NCBI GenBank assembly: GCA_036524155.1
Contig: DATDCV010000469.1
Coordinates: 1-20,900, forward strand
Length of the DNA: 20,900 bases
Direction of reading: 5' to 3'
DNA from: DATDCV01 sp036524155
Lineage (GTDB): Bacteria > Verrucomicrobiota > Verrucomicrobiia > Limisphaerales > UBA8199
Shown: positions 1-8,439 of the stretch, piece after piece
How positions within the stretch are numbered: position 1 is the first letter of the stretch
Layout of the letters: the number at the start of each line of letters is the position of its first letter
Made by a program: the position numbers and the translations under genes
The notes under the pieces: model-generated
Databases searched by the model: none
Told to the model about the DNA's origin: nothing
The model's input: the letters and a program-made list of their open reading frames with translations, nothing else

Positions 1-2
1 GC

Positions 3-2084
3 ATGGGGCCGCCGGATTCCACGCTGTTCCGGTGGCGGGCGCCGGACGGGTCCAGCGCGGTGGTCTGGTATGCGCTCAAGGGATACGGTTGGGGCATCGG
101 GCTCGGATTGCACCAGGAAATGGATTCGAATCACCTGGCACGGATCGAGCACGACCTCGAACAAGTGCGCCCCACGACTCGCGGGCCGATCTACGTTGGT
201 TGGGGCACCGACCTGTGGGCGCCCAGTGAGAAGCTCGTCGAGAACCTTGGAATGTTGAATCAAAGGCTCGCGCCCACGACCTTCCGATTCGCCACTCCCG
301 ATGAGTACTTCCAGGCGGCAGCCAAGGTGACCGATCTTCCGGAGTTTGCTGGCGAGATTCCTTCGTCGTGGGCCAACATCATCGCTTCGTTGTGCCATCT
401 GTGGCAACCGGCGATGGCCGCCACCGATACGCTGCTCACCGCTGAGAAATTCGCCGCGATCAATCACGCGCTCGGCTATGCCGCGTATCCGCAGGCGGAA
501 TTTGAGTCACTTTGGAAACTGGTCCTGCAGTCGATGGACCACAACAATTTCGGGCAGGGCGGGTTCGCCGGCGATACACGCCGGTTGGAATACGCGCAAG
601 TACCGGCGCTGCGCGCGGGAGAGATCCTACGGGACCGGCTGCGCAACATTGCGGAGCGAGTGCGGATCCCGATCGACCACGGCACGCCCGTTGTCATTTT
701 CAACCCGATGAGCTGGGTGCGCGACGATATCGTGCGGACGCACGTCAGCCTATACGGCGATGTGCGCGCGGGCGACATACCCAAAACCGTGCGGCTGGTT
801 GATGAAGCGGGGACAGAGGTGCCGTTTTATGAGGAGCAATCCTACGGGACAGTTTCGCGCGCCCGCGAGATCGCCTTTCTGGCTCAAGGCGTGCCGCCGT
901 TGGGCTTTAAGACCTATTTCCTCGCGCCGGCGGAAAAAACCAACGCCTTCCCCGCCGCGTGCGAACTCAAGCTCGACGTTCCGGACCCCGAGAAACCCAA
1001 GCGGCTCTTCGGAAACGACGAACTGGAAAACGCGTATTACCGGGTGACTGTGGACCGGGCGACGGGGCAGATCACGATCTTCGACAAGGAACTGGGCCGC
1101 GTGATAGCCAGGAACCTGGAAATGGTTGCGGTGGAGGTCCGCGGCGGCGATACACTGAGCAAAATCCCGCGGAGCGGCCGAGTCCTGCTCAACACCGTCA
1201 GCCAGGTGGAAATCGAAGAGAACAATCCGGTGCGCACGATCGTCCGTCTCAAGTGCGATCTCGCCGGGGTGCCCATCACGCAACGGTTGTCTCTCTACCG
1301 TGGGCTGAAGCGGATCGACCTGGAGAACACGGTCGACTGGCACGCGAACAAATACCTGCAACTCGAGCAGCTATTCCCCTACACCGACCCGGAAGCCAAA
1401 ATCCAGTACGGCATACCGTTCGGCTCGGCGTCCGGCACGGATACCTTCCCGAAGTGCGGACCGCGCGCGGGCGACGAAGTCCCCTACGATGAGTGGAAGA
1501 CCTGGCGGCAGATTCAGGACTGGATCTTCGCGGGAACAGCGGAAAGCGGACTGACGATTGCCGCCGACCGCGAGTTCATGATACTGGGCGAGGGCGTCAT
1601 TCGGGCCGGCATGATGCGGGGCGCGTTCCAGTCCACGGGCATCACCCGCGCGGGCAAGCCGTACCTGTTGCCGGTGCCGCCGGCGGGAACGTATGTCTAT
1701 CGTTACTCGATTTTCTCAGGCAAAGGCGGGTGGGCTGCGGCCAAGTCCTACCGCGACGGCATGGCGTTCAGCAATCCGCTGATCGCAGTGAGTTCGGTTG
1801 ACGAACTCGCCGAAAAGTCACTGCCGCCGACGCATTCCTTCTGCTCGCTAGGCGCGAACAACCTGGTCCTGACCGCGTTGAAGAAGGCCGAGCACGATGA
1901 CTCGCTGGTTCTTCGGTTTGTGGAAATGGAAGGCACTGCCGCTGAATCAACGGTTGAGTTGTTGAGGCCAGAGTCGGCGTTCGGCGAGGTGAACCTGCTG
2001 GAGGAGAGCACCGGCGCCACGGGATTGCGGGCGGTGAAGGTTAGGCCCTATGAAATCATCAGCTTGCGATCCGCTGCAAAATGA
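3..2084 (+). CDS. GH38-type alpha-mannosidase-like glycosidase, copy 1 (5' end outside window)
   Basis: This protein belongs to the GH38 alpha-mannosidase superfamily, retaining glycosidases with a metal-dependent catalytic domain. Only the last 693 residues are in the window. The frame is already open at base 1, and the first visible residues (MGPPDSTLFRW) align with MGPTDKSLFQW, about 200 residues into the complete paralogue at 4008-6740. The true start, any signal peptide and the HxD and nucleophile motifs are therefore upstream. What remains is the end of the catalytic domain (GEIPSSWANI near residue 120), the helical middle domain (about 140-220) and the long beta-rich C-terminal domain. 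The two copies match almost word for word in several blocks, for example EKFAAIN and the C-terminal PPTHSFCS. The middle-domain motif reads MDHNNFGQGG, whereas the second copy has MDHNHDGQGG. The stop TGA overlaps an ATG at 2081, so downstream coupling is possible. Substrate is unknown; mannoside is only a family-level guess. Confidence 0.85.
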   Translation: MGPPDSTLFRWRAPDGSSAVVWYALKGYGWGIGLGLHQEMDSNHLARIEHDLEQVRPTTRGPIYVGWGTDLWAPSEKLVENLGMLNQRLAPTTFRFATPDEYFQAAAKVTDLPEFAGEIPSSWANIIASLCHLWQPAMAATDTLLTAEKFAAINHALGYAAYPQAEFESLWKLVLQSMDHNNFGQGGFAGDTRRLEYAQVPALRAGEILRDRLRNIAERVRIPIDHGTPVVIFNPMSWVRDDIVRTHVSLYGDVRAGDIPKTVRLVDEAGTEVPFYEEQSYGTVSRAREIAFLAQGVPPLGFKTYFLAPAEKTNAFPAACELKLDVPDPEKPKRLFGNDELENAYYRVTVDRATGQITIFDKELGRVIARNLEMVAVEVRGGDTLSKIPRSGRVLLNTVSQVEIEENNPVRTIVRLKCDLAGVPITQRLSLYRGLKRIDLENTVDWHANKYLQLEQLFPYTDPEAKIQYGIPFGSASGTDTFPKCGPRAGDEVPYDEWKTWRQIQDWIFAGTAESGLTIAADREFMILGEGVIRAGMMRGAFQSTGITRAGKPYLLPVPPAGTYVYRYSIFSGKGGWAAAKSYRDGMAFSNPLIAVSSVDELAEKSLPPTHSFCSLGANNLVLTALKKAEHDDSLVLRFVEMEGTAAESTVELLRPESAFGEVNLLEESTGATGLRAVKVRPYEIISLRSAAK

Positions 2085-2167
2085 GGGCTCTGCCGGCTCA
2101 TATCTCTTCCGACGACTGGGCCGGGGTCCGCCGGCAGCAAACGTCGACAAACACGGTGATTGCTTCA

Positions 2168-3706
2168 ATGAAACCTGGAAAACAAAATATCAGCCGAAGA
2201 CAGTTCTTCAACGCCTCCGCACTGACCGGCGTCGGCGTCTTCATTGGCGCGGCGGATGGTGAAACCAGCGCTCGAGCCGCGGTGGAGGGTCAAACGGTTC
2301 GGGTGCCCGAAGCGCAGATCCCCGTGGTGGCGGAGGCCGACGTGGTAGTGGTTGGCGGCGGGCCTGCGGGTTTCGGCGCCGCGATGCGGGCGGCGCGCTC
2401 CGGTGTCAACACGCTGCTCATCGAGCGTTTTGGCGGCCCGGGCGGCGCGGCCACCAGCGGGTATATGTGCGTGACCGGCGAGGGCGGCACCTTTCCGCTT
2501 CACAGCGAGTGGGTCAAGGGTTTGAGCGATGAAGGCTGGCTCTTCGACGCCTGGAAGGCTTACCCGCAACTGCCCGGCAATGTGCTCGTTCATCAATCGG
2601 GACGGAGGAGTTTCTATCCCGACGACGGCGCCTATGTGATGATTCGCATGCTGGAGAAGGCAAATGTCAGGCTCCTGTTTCGGACGTTGTTTGTGCACGC
2701 GATAGTTCAGCCCGACCAAGCCGGGGAGGGCAGCATCGAAGCCATCGTTGTGGAAAATGCTTCCGGAAGGCAGGCCGTCAAGGGAAAGGTCTTTATCGAC
2801 GCCACAGGGCGCGCCGACGTGGTGGCGCGGGCGGGCGCTCCCTTTAAAAGCGCCGGGAATGACCAGGGGCTTCCGGTTCCCTTTTCGCTGATGTACAAAG
2901 TCAGCGGGGTTGAATATGAGAAACTGTTCAATTATCAGAAATCCGATCCGGCATTGTGGGCGGCGATCGCCAAGGCCAGGGCCGCGGGAGATATTCCGGA
3001 GGGTCTCTACATGCCCTACCAGTACACGGTGGGTGGTGGCTGGGGAGGGTATTCCGGCTGTCCACAATTGAACATGTGCGCCCTGCGCGGCAACGGGGAG
3101 ATGCTGATTTGGAGTTTTTCCCCGTTCCAGTGGGGGCTGAATCCTTCGGAAAATGGTTTCGACGCCAGCCGGGGCGAGGTCGAAATGAGGAAATTCAACA
3201 TCGCCGAGGTGAAGTTCCTGAAGAAATATGTTCCGGGATTTGAAAACGCCTACCTGTCGGGGATGGCGCCTTATATGGCCTTGCGTGAGGGGCGTCACCC
3301 GCTTGGCGAATACCTATTGACCCGCAACGACATTATCAACGAGAGCAAGTTCCCGGACGCGGTCCTGAAAAGAACGCTGGGCGATCCCGCCGACACCAGC
3401 GAAGCAAGAATGCCTCGCGTGAACGAAAGCGGGGAGTTGATCCGCATAAAATCCGCCGAAGGCGGGCCCAAGCCCCGCTCTTACACCTGCGACATCCCCT
3501 ACCGTGCCTTCCTGCCCAGGAAGATTAACAATCTCCTGCTCGCTGGCGAGTGTCTCTCCTGCACGCACGACTGGTTCTACGGCTACAGACTCATTCCCTG
3601 GTGCATGAGAACAGGAGAGGTGGCGGCCACAGCCGCGGTCATGGCCATCAAGCGGGGGATCACCCCCAAGGCTGTCAAATGGGCAACAGGGTACTATTCT
3701 GACTAA
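2168..3706 (+). CDS. Tat-exported FAD-dependent oxidoreductase
   Basis: This is a flavin-dependent oxidoreductase of the FAD_oxidored type (PF12831-like), 512 residues from the chosen start. The N-terminus has a twin-arginine motif, SRRQFF, at residues 9-14, followed by a weakly hydrophobic stretch to about 30. Export in folded form by the Tat pathway fits a cofactor-loaded enzyme. The FAD-binding Rossmann motif VVVVGGGPAG spans about 59-68, with the strand-ending acid in LLIER at 83-87. The C-terminus has the usual FAD-contacting GE...R..PWCMRTGEVAATAA segment. I chose ATG 2168 because it places the Tat motif near the N-terminus. The frame is open back to an ATG at 2081 that overlaps the preceding stop, which would add 29 residues. 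The gene lies between two GH38 paralogues on the same strand, suggesting oxidation of a sugar or glycan-derived substrate; that is inference. The electron acceptor and substrate cannot be read from the sequence. Confidence 0.85.
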   Translation: MKPGKQNISRRQFFNASALTGVGVFIGAADGETSARAAVEGQTVRVPEAQIPVVAEADVVVVGGGPAGFGAAMRAARSGVNTLLIERFGGPGGAATSGYMCVTGEGGTFPLHSEWVKGLSDEGWLFDAWKAYPQLPGNVLVHQSGRRSFYPDDGAYVMIRMLEKANVRLLFRTLFVHAIVQPDQAGEGSIEAIVVENASGRQAVKGKVFIDATGRADVVARAGAPFKSAGNDQGLPVPFSLMYKVSGVEYEKLFNYQKSDPALWAAIAKARAAGDIPEGLYMPYQYTVGGGWGGYSGCPQLNMCALRGNGEMLIWSFSPFQWGLNPSENGFDASRGEVEMRKFNIAEVKFLKKYVPGFENAYLSGMAPYMALREGRHPLGEYLLTRNDIINESKFPDAVLKRTLGDPADTSEARMPRVNESGELIRIKSAEGGPKPRSYTCDIPYRAFLPRKINNLLLAGECLSCTHDWFYGYRLIPWCMRTGEVAATAAVMAIKRGITPKAVKWATGYYSD

Positions 3707-4007
3707 GACTTGCGAGGTCCCGTCCCTCTCCGTGACTCGCCCGACTCCTTCTCATCGCGGCACGCGGACTGAACTCCGCGCGCCGGGGGCGTTCCCAAGG
3801 CACGTCTGGAACACTTCGGGGCTTTCCATGGCGCACATCAGCAGCCTGCCGATGGCAAAAAGTATAAAAATTGTGTTAAAGTTCGCACTGTTTCAGCCTT
3901 GGTGGCCTCCGGGCGCGGCCTATCCTGATCGCGGCCAAAAACGCGCCGCCCGATTTGAAGAGAATCTGTTCACCGGAACGCCGCGACTGAAAGAAATAAG
4001 CCTGACT
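3707..4007. other. Spacer between FAD oxidoreductase and second GH38 gene
   Basis: About 300 bases without a convincing gene. The downstream GH38 frame is open through most of it (from 3732), but the translated stretch has no domain character and would bury the signal peptide under 92 extra residues. It contains a degenerate repeat unit at 3764-3785 and an AT-rich island at about 3856-3882 (TATAAAAATTGTGTTAAAG). The island could be promoter DNA, but I cannot pair a -35 and a -10 box at proper spacing. No clear terminator hairpin follows the upstream gene. Confidence 0.5.
3764..3785 (+). repeat. Degenerate unit of the GCGGACTGAAGTCCGC repeat
   Basis: These 22 bases match 19973-19994 at 21 of 22 positions; the only difference is GAACTCC here against GAAGTCC there. 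The unit is itself a near-palindrome (GCGGA...TCCGC). Only one arm of the larger palindrome at 19900-19984 is present here, so it looks like a decayed or half copy. Confidence 0.6.
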
Positions 4008-6740
4008 ATGAATGCGAAAAGCCGCCGTCATCTGCGCTTGCGGATAGCCCACCTTAGCCGAACTGCCTTCCCGCTGGTCTCCTTAACGCATTGGCCCGGA
4101 TTCTCGCGGCTGGCGCTCGTCGCTCTCTGCCTTTGCGCTGCCGGGCTGGCCTGTCCCCAAAGCACGGACGCCGCAGGTTCCGCTCCGGACGACCCGGCAG
4201 TGTATTTCATCCCGTTTTCCCACCTCGATTTTTACTGGGGCGGCACCCGCGAGGAGTGTCTCGCGCGCGGCAACCAGATCATTGCCAAGGCTATCCGCCT
4301 GGCCCATGAATCCCCCAAGTTCCGTTTTCTGCTCGAGGATAATGTATTTGTCGCGAACTACGTCGACTCGCACCCGGGCTCGCCGGAAGTGGAAGACCTG
4401 AAGCGCCTCGTGAAGGAGGGGCGCATTGACATCGCGCCCAAATGGGTCGGAATTTTCCAGGCATTGCCCGATGGCGAGGTACACGCCCGCAACATGGTCA
4501 TCGGCAAGCGCTACGCGAAAGCCGTGTTTGGAGTGGACTCCGTGGTCGCCCACCTGGGAGACCTGCCTGGCTACACTCCGCAGCTCCCGCAGATCCTGCA
4601 GCAATCGAGAGTGCCTTTCGCCGTGATGACCCGCATGGGCCCCACCGACAAATCCCTCTTCCAGTGGGAGTCGCCGGATGGGTCGAAAGTCCTGCTTTGG
4701 AACTCGCTGAAGGGATACGGGTGGGGCACGTTTCTCACTTCGAAAAACACCACCGATGAACAGAAGCGGGAACGGCTCCAAAAGGACGTCGCGGATCTTC
4801 GGAAAAATTACCAGGGCCCGATCTTCATGAATTGGGGCAGTGACTTGTTCGTGCCACAGGATGACATCGTGGCGCTGGTCTCCAAATTCGACGTGCCGGG
4901 ACCCACGCGGCTCGTCATCGCCACCCCGACCGAGTTTTTCAACCACGCCAAAAACACGCAGTCCGTGCCGGAGGTCTCAGGCGAAATTCCGGATTCGTGG
5001 CCCAACATCGTGTCTTCGCTGGCTCATATGTGGCCGCAGATCATCCCGGCGACAGCCACCTTGCTCGCCGCGGAGAAATTCGCCGCCATCAACTACGCCC
5101 TCGGTTATGCTGAGTACCCCCAAAGCGAGTTCGACTTCCTCTGGAAGAAGCTGGTCGAGTCCATGGACCACAATCATGACGGCCAGGGGGGCGCATTGGG
5201 TGATAACCGCAAAATCGGCTATGAGCAACTTGCCGTGCTGCGCGGGGGAGAAATCCTGCGCGACATGCTGCGCAACATTGCCGAGCAGGTGCGAGTGCCC
5301 GTCTCGAACAGCTTCCCGATCGTGGTGTTCAATCCGTTGGGCTGGAGCCGCGATGACGTCGTCAAGACCCATGTGACCCTCTTCGGCGATCCGTCCCCGG
5401 GCAACCTCGGCGCGTTCCGGAAAGGTCTGCGCCTGGAGGATGAAGCCGGCAGATCAATCCCTTTCCATCTCGAGGAATACAGCGAGAACATCTCCCGCGC
5501 GCTCGTGCTGGTTTTCGTTGCGCGCGGCGTGCCTTCCCTTGGGTACAAGACCTATTACCTGACGGCCGCCGAACAGCCGGACATCTTCCCGCCCGCGGCT
5601 GCCGTTGTGCTCGATAGCGACAACGACCGCCGGGAGCCGCGCCGGCCGGCGGGCACTAATACGCTCGAAAACGCGTTCTATCGACTGGCCGTCGACCGCG
5701 CAACCGGCCGGGCGACGCTGTTCGACAAGGACCTGAACCGTGAGGTCTGCCGGGAGATGGAAATCGTCGCCACCGAGGAACGCGGCGGCAATTACATCGG
5801 GATCGAGCCGGTGAGCGGCCGCACCATTCCCAGCCTGGTCGATGAGATCATCGTGGAAGAAACCAATGCGGTGCGGGCGGTCGTTCGGATCAACTCCCGC
5901 ATCGGCGACATCCCGATCGTCCAGCGGTTGACCCTCTACTCCGGCGTCAAACAGTTGGACATCGAAAACACGGTTGAATGGAAAACTCCGCGGTTTATTC
6001 GCGTCGAACAGTTATTTACGTTGGCGCAAACTAACGCGTCTCTCCATTACGGTGTCCCCTTCGGCCAAAACTCCGCCGACAACGTTATGCCGGGCACTGG
6101 CCCGCGCGCCGGGGACGAGATCAAGCATGACTCGTGGAAGAACTCGCGCCTGATCCACGATTGGATCCATGCCGGAACGCCTGATTGGGGGGTGACACTC
6201 GCCTCCGACCACCAGCAAATTCGCCTCGGCGAGAATCTGATCCGCGCCGAAATGGTGCGGGGCACCCGTTTTACCTCCGTCAAAGTTGTGCGCGGCGATG
6301 CTGTCGGCTCCCTGCACTATCCGCCTCCGGGGACCTACGTATTCCGCTACTCGCTCTCCTCGGCGCCGGGGGACTGGAAAGCGGCGAAGGCTTACCGCAT
6401 GGGTCTGAACTGGAACAACCCGCTGTTACCGGTGAGCGTCGTTGACACAATTTCCGCCAAAACCCTGCCGCCGACGCATTCATTCTGTTCGGTTAACCAA
6501 TCCAACCTCGTGATCAGCGCGCTCAAAAAGGCTGACCTCGGACCAGAGATCCTTCTTCGCGCGTACGAAATCGAGGGCGCGCAGGCGGACACGACAGTTG
6601 AGTTCCTCGGTCGCGACCTGAGCTTCGGCGAAGTCAATCTCCTTGAGGAAGACCAGGGCCAGGGCCAGTTCCGCGTGCTGCGTGCGGGCCCTTTCGCAAT
6701 CAAGACTATTAAAATCCAAGTCCAGAAGGCCGCAAAGTAG
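4008..6740 (+). CDS. GH38-type alpha-mannosidase-like glycosidase, copy 2 (complete, exported)
   Basis: This is a complete GH38-superfamily glycosidase of 910 residues. From ATG 4008 the protein begins with a basic stretch (SRRHLRLR), then a hydrophobic core at about 35-48 (LALVALCLCAAGLAC), so it is exported; a lipoprotein is possible but the lipobox is poor. Catalytic features follow in order. SHLDFYWGG gives the metal-binding HxD pair (H72, D74). HLGDLPGYTPQLP contains D185, at the position of the GH38 nucleophile and metal ligand. The middle domain has MDHNHDGQGG with H388 and H390; one of these should be the fourth ligand. A large beta-sandwich C-terminal domain (about 430-910) completes it. 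The longest open frame begins at 3732, but those extra residues look non-coding. It is a paralogue of the gene ending at 2084, probably from a tandem duplication split by the oxidoreductase. Specificity is not determinable. Confidence 0.88.
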   Translation: MNAKSRRHLRLRIAHLSRTAFPLVSLTHWPGFSRLALVALCLCAAGLACPQSTDAAGSAPDDPAVYFIPFSHLDFYWGGTREECLARGNQIIAKAIRLAHESPKFRFLLEDNVFVANYVDSHPGSPEVEDLKRLVKEGRIDIAPKWVGIFQALPDGEVHARNMVIGKRYAKAVFGVDSVVAHLGDLPGYTPQLPQILQQSRVPFAVMTRMGPTDKSLFQWESPDGSKVLLWNSLKGYGWGTFLTSKNTTDEQKRERLQKDVADLRKNYQGPIFMNWGSDLFVPQDDIVALVSKFDVPGPTRLVIATPTEFFNHAKNTQSVPEVSGEIPDSWPNIVSSLAHMWPQIIPATATLLAAEKFAAINYALGYAEYPQSEFDFLWKKLVESMDHNHDGQGGALGDNRKIGYEQLAVLRGGEILRDMLRNIAEQVRVPVSNSFPIVVFNPLGWSRDDVVKTHVTLFGDPSPGNLGAFRKGLRLEDEAGRSIPFHLEEYSENISRALVLVFVARGVPSLGYKTYYLTAAEQPDIFPPAAAVVLDSDNDRREPRRPAGTNTLENAFYRLAVDRATGRATLFDKDLNREVCREMEIVATEERGGNYIGIEPVSGRTIPSLVDEIIVEETNAVRAVVRINSRIGDIPIVQRLTLYSGVKQLDIENTVEWKTPRFIRVEQLFTLAQTNASLHYGVPFGQNSADNVMPGTGPRAGDEIKHDSWKNSRLIHDWIHAGTPDWGVTLASDHQQIRLGENLIRAEMVRGTRFTSVKVVRGDAVGSLHYPPPGTYVFRYSLSSAPGDWKAAKAYRMGLNWNNPLLPVSVVDTISAKTLPPTHSFCSVNQSNLVISALKKADLGPEILLRAYEIEGAQADTTVEFLGRDLSFGEVNLLEEDQGQGQFRVLRAGPFAIKTIKIQVQKAAK

Positions 6741-6771
6741 CCCCGGCGCCGCGCGTCGAGCGGCAGGGATC

Positions 6772-6866
6772 TCAGGCTCGGATCGGAGCGCCGAGTTGCA
6801 CTCGGCTTCCCGCTCGGCTTACATGCAGCCATCGGCTCGCTTAAGCCGATTGAAGATCGGCGCTCC
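6772..6866 (+). repeat. Palindromic intergenic repeat, family A, copy 1
   Basis: The outer arms GGAGCGCCGA (6785-6794) and TCGGCGCTCC (6857-6866) are exact inverted repeats. Each contains a smaller hairpin: GCCGAG/CTCGGC at 6790-6806 and GCCGAT/ATCGGC at 6845-6861. The whole element matches the reverse complement of 14431-14526. The left flank 6772-6794 pairs with the extended arm seen there, while the right flank has diverged. It sits 72 bases upstream of the aminotransferase start, probably within its leader or promoter. Confidence 0.8.
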
Positions 6867-6938
6867 AGCCGGTGGCCGAGGTTGCGCAGTGGATTTTGTT
6901 TTGGCACTCCCGCCGCAGCATGCTTTACTGCCGGCCTC

Positions 6939-8312
6939 ATGGGCAAAGAATTCAGCATCGTGTCCCAACCCGTTCCCCGAGTGGAGACCAGGTTTCGGCG
7001 GATCGTTACGCCGCTGCCGCATCCGGACTCCGTGCCGACTCTGGAAAAGCTGCGGCAATTCGAACCGCAGTCCATGCGCGGCCAACCGCCGCTCGTGTGG
7101 GATCGCGCCGAGGACGTTTTTGTTTACGACAAATACGGCAACAAATGGTTGGACTGGACCAGCGGCGTGCTGGTAACCAATTGCGGCCACGGGGCGCCCG
7201 AGGTGTGTCAGGCAATCCTCGACCAAGTCAACAGCGGGTTGCTGCATAACTACGTTTTCCCAAGCGAGGAACGTGCCGCATTGGCGGAAAAGCTGGTGAA
7301 GCTTGCTCCTCCAGGACTTGAAAAAGTGTTCCTGCTGACAACCGGCTCGGAAGCGACTGAGTGCGCCATAAAGCTTGCCCGATCACACGGAATCCGCCGC
7401 GGGCGCGCAAAGAAGATAGGAATCGTCGGTGCCGAACGCGGGTTCCACGGTCGCACGCTCGGCGCGCAGCAAGCGGGAGGAATCCCGGGCCAAAAGAGCT
7501 GGATTGTGAACGAAGACCCTGCCATCGTGCAGGTCCCCTTCCCTGACGGCTATTGGACGACCGACACGCGGTTCGACGTGTTCCTGGAAACGCTGGCAAG
7601 GAAGAACCTGCCGCCCCACAACGTCGCCGGCGTGCTGTTTGAAACCTACCAGGGGGTCGGACCGGATTTCGCCCCGGTTGAATACATCCGAAACCTGGCG
7701 GCATGGTGCCAACAGCATGATGCGCTGCTTATATTCGACGAAGTTCAGGCCGGCTTTGGGCGGACGGGGAAATTTTGGGCATTTGAACATTACGGCGTGA
7801 TTCCGGATGTGATCTGCTGCGGAAAAGGAATCAGCAGCTCCCTGCCCCTATCGGCCGTCATTGGACGCGCTGCGATAATGGACCAGTTCCCGCCGGGTTC
7901 CATGACCAGCACGCACACCGGCAACCCCGTTTGCTGTGCCGCGGCGTTGGCGAACTTGCGGAAGCTCGTCGAAGAGGATCTCGCGGCCAATGCCGCCCGG
8001 ATGGGTGTCATCCTCGACGCCGGCCTCCGCGCCATCCAGGGACGGCACGCGGATGTAGTCGGGCACTATAGCTGTCGCGGGTTGGTGGCGGGGCTCCAAA
8101 TGATCAAGCCGGGCACGAAAGAGCCCAATCACGACCTCGCGCACCGCATTATTGAAAGGTGTTTCCACAAAGGCCTGTTGTTTTTTGCGCCGGTGGGCGC
8201 CTGGGGCCAAACGGTCAAGATCGCGCCGCCGTTGACCATCACCGAGGAGGCGATCCGCGAGGGCCTTACGGTGCTGGAGGAAGCGATCGCGGACGCGGCG
8301 GGCGAGTGTTAA
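6939..8312 (+). CDS. Class III PLP-dependent aminotransferase
   Basis: A fold-type I, class III (omega) aminotransferase of 457 residues, the family of 4-aminobutyrate, ornithine and acetylornithine aminotransferases. It moves an amino group between an omega-amino compound and a keto acid using pyridoxal phosphate. Seen directly: TTGSEATECAIKLAR (phosphate-binding region), a conserved GFHGRT, LLIFDEVQAGFGRTG with D267 (contacts the PLP ring nitrogen), CCGKGISSSLP with K296 (Schiff-base lysine), and THTGNPVCCAAALA. ATG 6939 (MGKEF) is chosen because the preceding in-frame residues are not conserved-looking and run back towards the palindromic repeat; an in-frame ATG exists at 6882. It is a separate unit from the GH38 genes, and the next gene converges on it. 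GabT-like is the nearest guess, but the substrate cannot be assigned. Confidence 0.88.
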   Translation: MGKEFSIVSQPVPRVETRFRRIVTPLPHPDSVPTLEKLRQFEPQSMRGQPPLVWDRAEDVFVYDKYGNKWLDWTSGVLVTNCGHGAPEVCQAILDQVNSGLLHNYVFPSEERAALAEKLVKLAPPGLEKVFLLTTGSEATECAIKLARSHGIRRGRAKKIGIVGAERGFHGRTLGAQQAGGIPGQKSWIVNEDPAIVQVPFPDGYWTTDTRFDVFLETLARKNLPPHNVAGVLFETYQGVGPDFAPVEYIRNLAAWCQQHDALLIFDEVQAGFGRTGKFWAFEHYGVIPDVICCGKGISSSLPLSAVIGRAAIMDQFPPGSMTSTHTGNPVCCAAALANLRKLVEEDLAANAARMGVILDAGLRAIQGRHADVVGHYSCRGLVAGLQMIKPGTKEPNHDLAHRIIERCFHKGLLFFAPVGAWGQTVKIAPPLTITEEAIREGLTVLEEAIADAAGEC

Positions 8313-8439
8313 TCCGCTAAAGTGCGGCCGGTTTGGAGCGAAAAGGGGGGGAGGCTGAAGTCTCGCGGCAGACGAAACGAAACCACTGGCGCTGAGCTGC
8401 AGGTGAGTGAAAGAGCCTCGCTAGCCGCCCCAGCCGCGG

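Noticed and set aside
2165..3298. 377-residue open frame on the minus strand
   Set aside because: It lies fully antisense to the FAD oxidoreductase and its translation is His/Arg/Pro-rich with no motif; a GC-driven shadow frame.
3856..3882. AT-rich TATAAAAATTGTGTTAAAG as a promoter
   Set aside because: TATAAA lacks a -35 box at 16-18 bases, and TTGTGT lacks a -10 box downstream; kept only as a note in the spacer entry.
3732..4007. 92-residue extension of GH38 copy 2
   Set aside because: It covers a repeat unit and AT-rich spacer, and would place the signal peptide internally.
4083..4946. 287-residue open frame on the minus strand
   Set aside because: Antisense to the signal and catalytic region of GH38 copy 2, which has clear family motifs.
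6440..6470. TTGACA box near 6441
   Set aside because: Inside conserved GH38 coding sequence, encoding a conserved V-D-T stretch; no -10 partner or gene start follows.
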